Shown: piece after piece, positions 18,528-30,235 of the stretch
Position numbering within the stretch: position 1 is the stretch's first letter
Layout: every line of letters begins with the position of its first letter
Origin: Trichosporon coremiiforme
Taxonomy: Eukaryota > Basidiomycota > Tremellomycetes > Trichosporonales > Trichosporonaceae
Reading direction: 5' to 3'
Assembly: GCA_039545355.1 (NCBI GenBank)
Contig: BCJJ01000044.1
Span: 34,112 to 98,111 of the forward strand
Length of the DNA stretch: 64,000 bases
Program-made: the position numbers and the translations under genes
The notes under the pieces: model-generated
What the model was told of the DNA's origin: nothing
The model's database searches: none
The model's input: the letters and a program-made list of their open reading frames with translations, nothing else

Positions 18528-20300
18528 AGGAATGCCAGTGGCTGCCCGGTCCCCTTCTTACCTCGGCCGACGAGCACACGGGACATGCTTCACCTCTTCC
18601 GCTGCATCCGTGCGCGGATCGACGAGGAGTGCGACCGCGCGTTCCCGCCAGACCCCGGCAACGACGAGATGGCAATCCTCTGTCAACTCGAATGAGTTGC
18701 TTTGAGCCAGGGTTATCATCGCTCGGCGGACCTCGTGGGCTCTGTCGACCTCGCGACAGGTTTGCCAGGGTGCTTTTCCGGTGCGTCATGGCTCCCGCTT
18801 CAGGTTTTGCTTGCCTCACACGCAAGGCACCACCAGCTCCTGCGCCTGAATGCAGGCGCCGAGACAAACCACGCGACTGAGATTGGGCTCGTCAATCATT
18901 TCCGCAAAGCCTGGCGTTGGCCGGCGCTCGTAAATCTCCTCGAGTCCGCCTTCTCTGGCTCCAGTCCTGGAAGCGCTCGTGCGCCATGGCGTTCTCTTTG
19001 CCTGCACCTTGCCTTCCTTTGAGCCAAGCGCCGAGCTTCGGAGCGCATGGCTGCAGAATGGTATGTCGTGGCAGGAGATCGCTGCAACGCACCCGTCGTA
19101 CCATCGGTACGTTCGGGATCTGGAGGCTACGTTCCAGGCGGAGGAAGAGCACCGCATCGCACAAGTTCAACCTGCGATCTGGATGATGAACAGCGCATCG
19201 TGTGCGGCGTGGCTCTGCGTGCCGATCAAGATCGAAACATGTGTGCACCCTGTCGGCGTCACAACCATTATACGAGGCAGCACAACCGCACGCTCCAGAG
19301 GCTCAAAAGCGCTGCTCGTGCTCGGCCAGCTGCGTCCCTCTCCCAGACTGCAGCACCACAGTCGCTCTTCACCCCCCCTCCTCTCCCTGACGCTCTTCAT
19401 ACCACCTCGTCTGTGGGGTTCAGGAGCACGCATGCTTCGGAATTGGGGCTGACGACACCTACGACTTGCCGTTCGTTCTTGTCTCGCTTCCTGCGCTCAA
19501 TGTAGGAGATCATCTCCAGGAATGCCGAGTGTGTAAGGACAACCGGTACCTACTGAATGGTGGACTGTGCAGTACTTGCGACGACTATGAGAAGCGGTAC
19601 GGAGTGCCCCGACCGGAGTGCCTACATCCGCCGCCGTTCGGAGTGCGTCTCGTCTGTGGGGTGGAGAAGCGTCTCGCGTGTCTGGACTGTCACCCAGTCG
19701 AGCAGACGCGCATGAACCGCGATGCTGAGAGGCGATGTGCAACATGCGGGAGAAGGGAAAAGCCCATCCAGACGAGTGGATGGACGAAAGCCTATGATGG
19801 CAGAGGCGGCTGGTGAGATTTGCTGCCACTGACCGATAAAGCTGACAGATAGTATTGTAACTCCTGCCGGAAGCGAAGGCGCAACGAGCTTCCTATGGTG
19901 CCCCTCCCAGATCTTGACCATGTTCCTGTTGGAACGGTGTGTCGGTGCGGTGTTGTCATCACAGGCAACGCCAGTGTCTCGCCGTCTCTGAACGAACGCG
20001 TCTGTCAGCCCTGTGGGCGCTATGAGGCGCGAGAAGGAGTGCCACGACCTCGCCACCTCTTCCAGGGCGTTGTCACCCCCTGCGCGGTGTGCTAGGAACG
20101 CATCGAATTCTATGAGAAGGACAAAGGTCACTGGCAAGGCTAGCCGTCTCAGTATCTGCCCGGTCGGCCACAGATCTGCAAAACATGTGGTCATTACGAC
20201 AAGAAGGGGAAGCTCCGATCGCTGCGGATCATCAACCAACGCCGCGAGCGTCTCAGACTGGCCCTGCTGACGGCGTCGCCGGCCAGTTTGTTCCCGCGCC
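18410..20300 (+). pseudogene. Unit E: helical fragment, GLPGCFSG module and zinc knuckle array with stops
   Basis: Successive blocks match unit A or B but lie in changing frames: SGCPVPFLPRP and ARIDEECDRAFPPDPGNDE (18,530-18,690), GYHRSADLVGSVDLATGLPG (18,710-18,790), CGVALRADQDRNMCAPCRRH (from 19,202), then CRVCKDNRYLLNGGLCSTCD and CATCGRREKPIQTSGWTKAYDGRGGW to 19,816. After an intron-like gap comes YCNSCRKR and CRCGVVITGNASVSPSLNE, then VCQPCGRYEAREGVPRP. Two in-frame TAG codons (20,093 and 20,141) cut the next knuckle pair before ICKTCGHYDKKGKLRS. No OTU domain follows. Confidence 0.6.
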
Positions 20301-21062
20301 CTGTCGCCGCGGACCCCGGCGGCTACGTGCGGCCTGCTGTTGCGACCGGCACCGCCCTGCTTGCCTCACTTGCCGTCGCCTTGGTCTAGCCCGCTCCAAT
20401 TGCACTGTCGCTCCCGCCCTCGGTGCCAAGGACGCAGACCGCTCTCCATGGTCGCGTCCGCCTGTCTTTCTCCCTGGATCTGCGATTTTGAGCCTGGCTT
20501 CGCCACCGCCCCCTTCATCAAGTCCTAATCGGACCGCAAGGGGAGCGTCGAGGGCCCGCCCAAATCGGCCGCAACCCCCTCGTGCCTCCACTCCCCGCCC
20601 CTCCGCTCGCCGCGGCACCAGCGCCGCTCTCCCGCTCTTGGTCCGCTCTTCCAGCTCGTCTCCAGAGCCGATCTCACCGATGTCGCCGAGGTCGGCCCCA
20701 GGCCTCTTGAGCCTCCACCCCGCAGCCAGCTAAGCGACGCCGCTCGTCCTCGTCGCAGCCAAACCCCAACTACAGCGCCTCGCCTTCGCCGAGCCACAGC
20801 CAAGGGCAGGAAGCGGGCCAGGTCACCACCGTCCAACTCGCCAGCTCCAAGTCCTCGACTGTTGACTCCAGCGTCCCGCCGTGCTCGCGTGCAGCGCTCT
20901 ACAAAGCGACCCGAATCTTATGCCGATACGCCGCCAGACCAGTTGGAGGAGGACAATTGCGACACAGATGCTGATCCAGAAAACGGCCCAGGATCCTCTG
21001 ATGCTGAAGGGCTCCCAGATGCATCCCACCGAGATGGTCTTGACCTCGAGTATTCGTGGTAG
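20301..21062 (+). pseudogene. Pro/Ser-rich tail region after unit E
   Basis: Open frames on the plus strand give Pro, Ser and Arg-rich peptide, for example SSSSSPEPISPMSPRSA near 20,650 and TPASRRARVQRSTKRPES from 20,862, followed by an acidic end (EEDNCDTDADPENG) to a TAG at 21,062. The composition resembles the leader before the OTU domain of unit C, and this may be its counterpart. No continuous gene model could be made and no domain is recognised. Confidence 0.3.
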
Positions 21063-21310
21063 CTGTTGCGCCGATACATAGCTCATGCACTACTATGCTT
21101 GCTGCAAGCTTCGACTGCGATACACTCTAAGGTGGAAGTCTGGATGATTTTCGCGGATGAGAGGCTAACGCCCACTATAGCATGTCAAAGGACCAGAGAA
21201 GACGAAGAAGATGCGTGTAAATGAGTAGAGATCTCGCGAGTGGGTGGCAATGCGTTGCAGGTTGGTCCTGAAGTCCAGACCCCACCTGTGCTACGAGCTC
21301 TATTAAATCT

Positions 21311-21994
21311 CTAGTACTTCGCCTTCTGTCCCTCTCTCGCCGCCTTGGCCTCGGCCCGCTCCCGGAAGAACGTCGTCCAGGCCTCCAAGTCGTCGCGGGG
21401 AATAACGTGACCGCCCCTATCGTCAGCTTCCACTCAACACCACTCCTCACAGTCCACGGAAACTCACGAGTGCACGATAAGATCCGGATTCCTAAACATC
21501 TCACTCAAACTCTCACTAGCCCTAGGGGGCACAATATCGTCTGTCTCTCCCCAAACGTGCAAACTCCTCCTCCCAAACCCGGGGTTCCCTTCCTCATAGT
21601 TCCGCCTCAGTTCGACGTCCCTCGCCTTGAACCCGCCAATAATCACCCCGAAGTCGAACTTTTCTCTGAATTCGGGCATGAGGCAGAGCAGCGAAGTGAC
21701 GACTGCACCCTGGGAGAAGCCCAGAACTCCATCAAACGGGCCCTGCTTGTCGAGAATGTCGTGCAGGTACGTGCGCGACTTGGGCCAGCCCTCGTACACG
21801 GCATACTCGGACTCGGGGATGTCCTGCGATCGCCACCAAGCGAACCCGGGCTCGACGGGGAAGGGCGCGTCGACGAACGTGAAGCTCGCCCACGGGGCCG
21901 AGGCGTCGACGACAGGGGCGAGTTGACGCGCGAGACGCGCCGCGGAGGACGTGAAGCCGTGCAGGCACAGAATCCTGAGTTTGGACGCTGCCAT
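21311..21994 (-). CDS. Serine hydrolase of the FSH family
   Basis: Two exons (21,468-21,994 and 21,311-21,416, intron 51 nt) encode 210 residues of an alpha/beta-hydrolase. It starts MAASKLRILCLHGFTSSAA, with the family's LCLHGF strand. The nucleophile is Ser94 in GFSQGA, the acid is likely the Asp in WGETDDIVPP, and the His is in GGHVIPRDD, just after the splice site. The length matches yeast FSH1-FSH3 and related fungal esterases, which also act as thioesterase-like accessory enzymes in some polyketide clusters. No biosynthetic genes are nearby, so a cytosolic esterase role is more likely. The substrate is unknown. An upstream in-frame ATG (22,117) gives a Pro-rich extension that is not family-like. 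Confidence 0.88.
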
Positions 21995-22852
21995 GCTGGG
22001 TGTGGTTCGAGTGAGGAGAGACGGTTGGACGGTAGATGGAGTGGACAACGGTGTGGGCGGACACGGCGGAGGCCGATCCGGATATCTCGGCAACTTGGGC
22101 CCTTGCCGGCTAGGCACAAGTACACGCCATTCTGGTCGAACACTCAGCCGCGTGTTTGTGCGAGCGCGTCTTCAGAGAGTCCATTGGGGACCATGTCTGA
22201 GGAAGGAATGGAAGCGGCTGCAAGCATGGCAGTGGAGTGGAGATAGACGTGTGACTGGCACGCATCTTGGGATCTGCCCCTCGGAGGGCGAGATCTGGCA
22301 CTGTTTGATCACCTGGCCTAGATCGAGACTCGAGCCCCACGGGGCGCCCCAGTGAGGTGCTGTCTACCTCCTTTGCAACCGCTGTACTCCTGTGGTCTGT
22401 ACACTCCCACTCGGTCCTGCTCGCTCGCTGCGCTCGCTACCAGGACTTTTCACGTTAATCATTCATGGCAGTGTATATCTTTATAGTAGTACGTAGTGTA
22501 TAGCGTCTTTACGCGCGGGGTATATCGGTCTTCTGTCAACTTTCAAAACAACTGTTGGTAAACTCCTGGGCTCCCAAAATGGCGACTGTAAGGGCGAAAA
22601 AAGTGACGGGTCGTCGGAAGAAGGAATAGGCCGGTGAAGGCGTGGAGCAGAGGAGTGCCAGAGTGGTCAATGGCCAATGGTGGGAGACCATTGGTCGTTG
22701 ACCTGAGCGGTTTGGTCCACCCCCTGTGCACTACACGCCAGCCCTCGCTGCGCTCGGACTGGCTACTCGTCCTCGCTCGCCGCTGCCTCGCTTCGCTCGG
22801 CAGCGGCTCACTCTAGACTCCACATATACTCGAGCACACCTCTGAACTCGCT
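21995..22852. other. Intergenic region with short palindromic motifs
   Basis: No gene was seen. The motif CTCGCTGCGCTCG occurs at 22,424 and 22,744, and a hairpin-forming pair CCAATGGT/ACCATTGG surrounds GGGAG near 22,670-22,690. CCGCTGCC/GGCAGCGG forms another near 22,780-22,806. These lie between the start of the FSH gene and the 3' end of the Sec7 gene and could belong to transcription ends, but this is inference. Confidence 0.4.
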
Positions 22853-25800
22853 TCACTTGCCCGGCTGGGCGGCCTTGCGCTCCTGCTGCTTGAGCATGCG
22901 GAGGCTGATGGCGTTGCGTAACGCCTCGACGTACGTCTCATACTTGAAGATTTCCGAGTGAATGTAGCGCGATTTCGCGGTCCAGTTTTCCCGCGCCTTG
23001 CCGAAATTCTTGCTCCCCGGCGTGTACAGCCTGGACATGGGCTCCTCGATGCTCTTATGCTGGTCCAGCTCCTCCTTCAGACTCTGTACGTACATCAGCA
23101 GCGCCTCGAGCTGCGCCTCCTCGTCCAGGTTTGACGGCATCGTCGCGTGCGGCGGGGGCTTCCACTCGACAATGGTCATCTTGTCGAGGTTTTGCGAGCC
23201 GCGCGAGCGCATCGCGCCGAGTCGGGTCATGGAAGGTGAGGAGCGTGAGGAAATGACGCTGGGCGCCTCGGTGGCGTCGCCGTTTTCATCCAGCACACGC
23301 GTCCAGCCGTACTCAATGTTGGACACGCCGCCGACGAGCGGTTGCCGCGACTTGCGCGCGGCCCAGTAGTTGCACGTCGCGACCCACTCGGCGACCAGCT
23401 CCTCGGTACCCGCCTGGTACACGCTGATCTCGCCGGTTGGGAACGTCACCGTGAAGCAGTACGGCCGCGAAGCGCTGTAGCCCGGTTTCGGCAGCGCCAT
23501 GGCCATGGCGTGCATGAGCGAGTACTCGCCGGTCGTTTTCGCGTTGGACAGCCAGTTGCCGCCGCCCATGCCGCCCATGCCCATGCTCGGGCCCTTGGAG
23601 CCCTTCTCGCCAAATACAAACATGTGCAGGTCGCCCTTCTGGATGACGACAAAGTATTGCTTCCAGTCTTTCTTCTGGTGCTTCTTGCCGGCGGCCTCGA
23701 CCTGGATCTTGCGGGAGAGCAAACCCTCCTTGGCCCAGGGGGCGCCGAGCAGCGCGAGCTCGTCGTCGCTGAGGGGCTCGAGGGTGACGGTGGACTGGTT
23801 GCTCTTGATGCTGTGGGCTTCGTCTTCCTGCTCGCGGATCACGGTGTGCGACAGATTGCCGGCGAAGCCGATGGCCGGGGCAATTGTGGCCTAACGTTAG
23901 CGTGCTGGGGAAACTATTGTGCGGCGAGAGGGGTCCTGTGTGGCCTGCTTGGCACTGTGTACCCAGGGGGTATCATTGGCAACCGCCTCGGACGCGCTAA
24001 CTCACCTCTCCAATCGAGTTCGCGTACGACGGCGTCGGCGACAACCTGCCGTCCGAGTGCGCAAACACGCCGCTGCCGTTGTAGGGCGAGTCGCCCTTGA
24101 CCGAGGAGCGCTTGAGGGGCCCGATACCGCGGCGGTTGTAGCTGTTGAGGGACAAGGACGACTTGTCAGCGGATCCAATCGGCAAGAGGATCTTCTCGTT
24201 GCGGACATTGCTGTAGATCTCCTTGAGCGCGGCTTCCGCTTCCACCTCCCACTGCTTCGTGTACGTGAACGAGTTGACTGTCGTCGACGACGCGGCGCGG
24301 GATCGCAGGTCCTGGCTCGAGGGAGAGGAGAGCTCGGACGCAGGAGCCAACGAGCCGCTCGCGTTGCGGCTGTTAGCGGGCTGGCGGAGACGGGTAATTG
24401 ACGAGGTGGATTGGGCCGCAGTGGACGTGCCGTCGACTCCGCGGAGGGATCCACTGTCGTTGTGCGACTCGAGATCCTCTGGCATCGACTCTTGGATCGC
24501 GCGCATCGCGTTGCGAACAAAGTCTGCCCGCGACATGTGCTTCTGCAACTCGGCAATGTGCAGGTCCGTGTTCAGCATGAGCATGGCGGCGGTAACCGTA
24601 TGCACGACGCCGGGTGTGCCGAACACCGTGTTCGGGTTGCAGTCAAAGTATCGCGCCGAGAAGCCCTCAATGATGCGGTCAATCTCCTGCGACTCGGCCT
24701 TCAGGTGCAGTTTCGCACAGAGGTCGCGGAACGCCTGGTCGAGCTTGCTGCCGCGCATGTCAAAGTGCTGCATGTAGTGCCGGAGCGTCGCCGTGTTGAC
24801 AGCCTTGGGCCCACCAAGGAAAATCGCGACCTTGTCGGTGGAAACGTGTGCCGAGTCGCCCTGGTAAAACTCGCGGGCGAGCTGGTGGGCGCGCTCCTCG
24901 TCGTCGGCTGGTAAATCATCGAGACTGGTCGTCGACTGGTGCGGCGACTGGGTCACCTCGATCGCAATGTTGTCGTCGTGTCGTGTCGGGACCATCTTGA
25001 TCGTCGGCTCGCCCTTGACGGGGACCGGCGGGGGCACGAGGTCCGTGTCCGAGTTGTCAGCGAGGGCGGACTCGATCACGGCAGTTCCCTCGGGGGCCTG
25101 GGCGTCGTCGTAGCGGCTCGACTGGGTGGAGGAAGCAGAAGATTTGCCAGAGACCGGAACAGGAGCAGCGTCCGGAAGGGTCGTGCTGTCCTGATTGGCG
25201 GGCGACAAGGGTGACGCAGAACGCTGCGAGTAGCGGGAGGGGTCAGGTGACACCTGCAGGTGCTCTGTAGTCTCAGGACCCATGCCCACTCCGACGGGGG
25301 GGTCGCCGTGGCTGATCCGATCTAAGAGGCCAGTCACATCGTCAGAGAACGAGGTGCTGGCTCGACGTGGCGGTTTGGGCTCAGCCTCTGCCGTGGAGCG
25401 ACGCGACGTCGAGCGCTCCTCAGTGGCGCCGCGCTGGAGCATGTTATGCACCCGGGTCGAGGGCTCCTTGCCGGGATCCTGCGGATCGACAATGACCTCT
25501 TGTGCGGAGTGAGCCGAAGAAATCGAGATGCGGCTTGGCTCGTGCGGCTCAGCCATACCAGGGACCAAGCCACCGGAATGGCGCTGAGGAAGAGGCGGAC
25601 GCGCGTTGCCATTGGACTGGGGCGACTCGAAAGTGAACTGGGCGTTGCCAGGGAACTGGGGCGAGAATGACGAGGGCAGCTGGGGAGAGACGTTGGACTT
25701 TGGCGAACTGACCTCGGCGTTGGACCTGGTGGAGAGGCTCAGCTGAGAGGGCGAGTTGAGGTTGGGTGGAGAATCCCGGTCTTTATTGTTAGAGCCAAAC

Positions 25801-27409
25801 ATGCGTCCGAACACGCCCTTCTTGCGCTACAGTCAGCAGAGTTCCTATGCAAACGCACCTTTCCGTCATCGTTGAATGACTGCTTGCGGTGGAGCGAGTC
25901 GTTTTCGGCGATGGTTTGCATGTGCCGCTGCGAGTCGTTGGGAAAGTTGTGGCCGTGCCAGGCACCGCGTTGCGCGCTAGAGTCGGACGGGGCCTCGTGG
26001 CTGCGCCCGCGCGTCAGCGAGCTAGTGGACCCAGACATGTGGTGGGTCGTGAACTGGGAGGAAACCGCCGTCGTCGAGCTCGCGGGGGTCGACGACTTGC
26101 CCTGGCCCATGGCATGCTGGGACACGTTGCCGGCCGAGGAGTTCTTCTGGGCTTGCTTGCCCTGCTGGGGCTTGCCTTTGCCTCTGATAAAGGTGGTCAG
26201 GTCGGGGGTGCTGGCGGTGCCGGTGGTGCGGAAGATGGAGCGGCGCTTGGGCTGCTGGGCAGCGTCTTCGGCCTTGATTTCAGCTAAACGTTGAGTTAGC
26301 GAAAGCCATCGCATCATTTAGTCGGAGAGCGTGAAGGAGTGTTGGTTGATGTTTAGGAGGATGGGCGGGGTACCATGGTGATCCTTGCGAGGTGGATGGA
26401 TGGAGGAGCGTTCCGGCGCTCGGACCACTTTTAGAGACGGTGCTGTTGTGTTCGGGGCGTCAGGTGGCCAGGTGGATTGTACCCCTGGCGTCCCCGTACC
26501 GAGACTCCGCGCGTAACATCCAATGCCCAAAGCGGAAAGTTGTAACGCTCCCAAACACGCTAATTCATTGCAACTCCGACGTTGCATGTACTCACCGTCA
26601 ATGCCCAGGCTCATCTGCTGCGCCATCATCATCTTGCGCTGTTGCGCTCTGTGGTTTGAGCTGCGTCCCGTCGAGTCGTTGGATACTAACGATTCACGCC
26701 TCTCTCCGGGGACGGGGATCGGGTTGCCGTTCTCGTCGACTGCGGTGGCTGAAGACGCAGACGCCTGGCGCTGCTCGCGGCGCTGCCGGGCAGCAGCAGA
26801 GGAAACACTCCGCGGCGACGAGCCGGGAACGTTGTCAGCGTCCACGTCGAGCGCGTCGTCGTGCTCGCGATCACGGTGCCGCGGGAGCATGGCGCTCGGC
26901 GGGGTCGACGGCGGCGAAGACTGTTGCGCGAGGTGTTCGTGCGCGGCGAGCGCCGAGTCGTGCTCGTGGCTTTCGAGCTCGTCGTCCGCAAGCTCGTACT
27001 GCTCTCGCTCGTACCCGTCGTACTCGTCCACGGGCGTCGCGGGCGTCACCGAGGTGGACACGTGCTCGCCAGTATCCTCAGAGGGCACGTAGACGACGTC
27101 GTTGGCGCTGCGGCGGGGAGTGGTCGCCGGGTCAAAGTCCTTGTCCTTGACGCGTCGCGGGGGCGGGGTCGGGGGGTGGTTGGGCGGCAAGGGGAAGCGG
27201 GGCGACGAGAGAGTGGATGGGGAAGAGGGTGATGGCGGAATGGTGGTAGTCGCTGCCGATGGCGCCGAGGTCGGTGGGGGCGTGTTCAGAGTGGGGCCTT
27301 GGCCAGGTGTAGGACTAGTACCAGGGAGAGGGAGTAGCGCGATGGATGGAGAGATGGGCGATATCGGCTGCGGCGCTAGTTGTTCTTGTTGCTCTTGCTG
27401 GAAAGGCAA
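22853..27409 (-). CDS. Sec7-PH domain ARF guanine nucleotide exchange factor (EFA6/Syt1-like)
   Basis: Exons 26,596-27,409, 25,859-26,283, 24,006-25,826 and 22,853-23,890 join in phase to about 1365 residues. The N-terminus is Pro/Ser-rich and acidic. The Sec7 domain (roughly 720-905) has AREFYQGDSAHVSTDKVAIF, SQEIDRIIEGFSARYFDCNP and AAMLMLNTDLHIAELQKHMS. A PH domain follows in the last exon (APWAKEGLLSRK, KDWKQYFVVIQKGDLHMFVF, YCFTVTFPTGEISVYQAG), then a C-terminal coiled region (EAQLEALLMYVQSLKEELDQ). Such proteins activate ARF GTPases at the plasma membrane or Golgi. The 5' end is unresolved: there is no ATG between 27,409 and 26,890, and the open frame is preceded by TTTCCAG, so a further upstream exon is probable. 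Intron 1 (312 nt) is long for this genome. Confidence 0.85.
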
Positions 27410-30235
27410 GGAGCGCGGAGATGGGGACGCGAGAGGGAGGGGAGGGAGGGGCCGAGAGGGGAGAGGCCGAAGGGTGGGTATCGTTGGAACGGGGATAGGG
27501 GGGAACGGAGCCTAGCTCGTGAGGGGCCTGGGCTTGGATCTGGGTGGTCGTCGGATGGGTGGTTCAGGACGGGTCGAGTAATGTTGGTGATCCAGAGGTC
27601 GGTCGCAAGCTAGCGGCGAGGTGATGGTGATGGCGGATGGTCCCCTTCCACTCTAGTTCTCGGTGTTGGTAGATGGTAGATGGGTGGTGAGGACAAAAGG
27701 ATGTATGCAGTGGTGATCGACTGAGTGATGGATCCAACTAAGCAGGAAACCAGGGTACTTGCTCGATTGATGACTGATTGGTTCTTTGTTTCGAGGAGAG
27801 TCGATCGACAGCGTCCAGGCGTGGGATGCGAGTTGAATAAGAATATCCGGCAAACGTAATGTGCGCGTGTAAGGACCCCTCCCTCCCAGGATGGTCGTGT
27901 AAAGTGGTGTGCAGTCTGATGTCAAGATCGCCTTTGCGCTGATCACCACTGCCCCCGTCCCCGCATCCCCGTGTCCCCCGTCCCCCGTGCCGAAGCAAAA
28001 ACGCGGCAACATGGTGTTGAGATTCTGCGGAACACGGCCTGACACGGTCTGCGCTGACCTAGGAGCCGGGGGGCGGGACGAGGCAGGACCACAATTAAAG
28101 TTGGCAGCGACTTGTCAGCCGTTGTCTCTCCTTCGTTCTTTCAATTGATGCGGACTGATGCATGTCCGTGCTTTGCAGCATTGCAAGGTGACACCCGCTG
28201 GCCCAAGACTATGCTCCTTGTGTGTGTATGCGTGGTGACTCCCGGACACCGCCTGACATCATCCACCGGTATCCTTGCGCCCGACCGTCAGCCATAAGAG
28301 TTCCACGTATCCAGCCATGGACGCGGGTTCTGGTCGCGTCCACGGTGCGCCATGCGCCAGCAGTGGCCCAGTGGCCACAGTGGGTCGGGATGTATGCATA
28401 CGTTCGCCACGGCGTCCTCTTCCACATCGAAAAGAACGGAAAGCGCTGCGTGCTGTCCCAGGGTTGCGAACTCAGGACAAGTCGCCAGCGAAAAGCCTGG
28501 AAAGACCAGGGGACGCATAGGGAAAAGTACTTTAGTGCAGGGTTGGATAGCCGAAGATATCCCGCCCAATCTGCAAGGACGTGTCCATCCGCAGCCCATC
28601 GACCTGCGTATCGAGCACAGAGAGCAATGTACGAAAGGGAACTCACAGGGAGAGCAAGGGAGACGAGCGTTCGGGGCCATGTCGGGCCGGTCGGGAGACG
28701 CCACTGCTTCAATGGGTCCAAGTCGTGCGCGTGCGCTGGAATACAACGTCCTTAGACTCTCCTTTTTCCACGGTGCGCAAGTGAGTGACCGCTGGGCCGT
28801 TGTAGGGCACAGAATTCACGGGACCGCACGAAAAGACGTACGAACTGCCTAGTCAATGGACCCGGGCCGTACCCTGTTCGGGCTTCGGTTCGGGCCAGTC
28901 GGCAGTCTGTGCAGCTGAGCTGTCATGTCTGCCAGTGAATCCCAGGAAGTCCGCAGTGAGTCAGAGGTGACTCCCCGCTAGCCCCGCTTCACCCAGCGTG
29001 AGCATAGGACTAGGTGGGCAAGCGAACTGTCTATTCCGAGCAAAGTCTCAACGTCAGCCAGACCAGACCAGAGCACCGGGAGAGGGGCAGCGGCGCGTGC
29101 CTTGCGCCAGAGCGAAGAGCACTCAATTGCTAATGTCCCCCTTCGGTGCGGAGCAGTGGAGGCAATGCGGGGACGGCAGTGCTTCTGTTTCGTGCTGCCA
29201 ACTGCAACAGCTCCATGCTCCACAAACTGCCCAGTCTCATATTTTGCTTACTTGCATACCGGTTGCAGTGGGTTCTTGGTGTTCAGACTGGTGGTGGCAG
29301 CGGGCTCGCTGCGCTCGCGCTGCAGCTGACTATCCAGTGATTCGGAATACGTCGATCGGCATTGACGACCAGCGCTAGGGGACGGCCTAATGTCATCCCC
29401 TCCCCTCACCAACTGGCGACGCGCCTTGCGCGCCTTGCCGTACGACTTCGGTCACTTCGGTGCCACGGTGGGCACGTTTCTCCACGCATTGCACCATAGC
29501 TCCCTCTGCGCTCTGCCATCTGCAGTGGGCACAGTGCATGCAGAACAACACGTAACATGACCGTCACGTTCCTCCATGTCGTTCCTGTTCCTGCAGCCTT
29601 GTCACACTTCGGGGCCTCATTGGTATGATATACGATGATGAGCCTTGGTGCAGCACAGCAGCTCGCAGAAGATATGGGGGCCAGACGACATGGGGCAGAA
29701 TGCCTGCCGTTGCTGCCGTCATGTCACTCGCCTAGTCACTGCTATGGTGCAAACTTTACCCACCCTGGCACGTATGTGGACCTGGAGGAAGGCGCAATGT
29801 GCAAACCTTGTTCGTGCTGCCCGGGTCTGGGCCACTCACAGGCTTGCGGTGTGCCTTGCGCCGACTCCGCCCTGTCCGTGCTCGGCGCTGACTCTCCGCT
29901 CAACGTGACTTCAGTACCGATCCTCACTGACTCTAACGTCTTCGATCGTGGCTCCCTCGCCGACCTCTATTGAGTACAACTTGCAACGCATGGCATAATA
30001 TGGTACAGAGCAGGGCAGAGCCCACTACGAATGGCCTGGCCGGAGCACAGGTGAACAACAGACTTCTTGCCCATAACACCTCATGGGACTTGTTTTAACT
30101 CCTTGGACGTCTCTAGTGTAACACTTCATGGGACTTGTTTTAACTCCTTCTCGGGCGTCTCTAGTGTAAAGCACTTCTCCAGACATCTCGACTTAATCTT
30201 TCAGAGGACGACCTCGGCGGCCATCAGACAGCCAC
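27410..30235. other. Gene-poor 2.8-kb region, with a possible unseen 5' exon of the Sec7 gene
   Basis: The region must hold the promoter and probably the first exon of the Sec7-PH gene. Candidate minus-strand ATGs near 27,966 and 28,012 could not be joined convincingly. Overlapping open frames on both strands (28,200-28,860) show no domain. CTCGCTGCGCTCG occurs at 29,305 inside a larger GC hairpin, and a tandem duplication lies at 30,075-30,167. Confidence 0.4.
30075..30167. repeat. Tandem duplication, two units of 45 and 48 bp
   Basis: Unit 1 (30,075-30,119) and unit 2 (30,120-30,167) share TCATGGGACTTGTTTTAACT and GTCTCTAGTGT. They differ by one substitution near the start and a short change (GGAC versus CTCGGGC). 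The pair lies about 70 bp beyond the stop codon of the SET gene, probably in its 3' UTR or terminator. Confidence 0.85.

Noticed and set aside
9610..21062. The cluster as a classical transposon or retrotransposon
   Set aside because: No reverse transcriptase, integrase, DDE transposase or helicase motif and no terminal repeats were recognised. The idea stays possible because OTU domains occur in some elements.
22650..22720. tRNA-like A-box (GCCAGAGTGGTCAATGG) near a hairpin
   Set aside because: No T-arm with GTTCGA and no acceptor stem could be paired. The hairpin is a simple inverted repeat.
28209..28755. Overlapping long frames on both strands
   Set aside because: Both strands are open because of base composition. 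Neither gives recognisable protein features.
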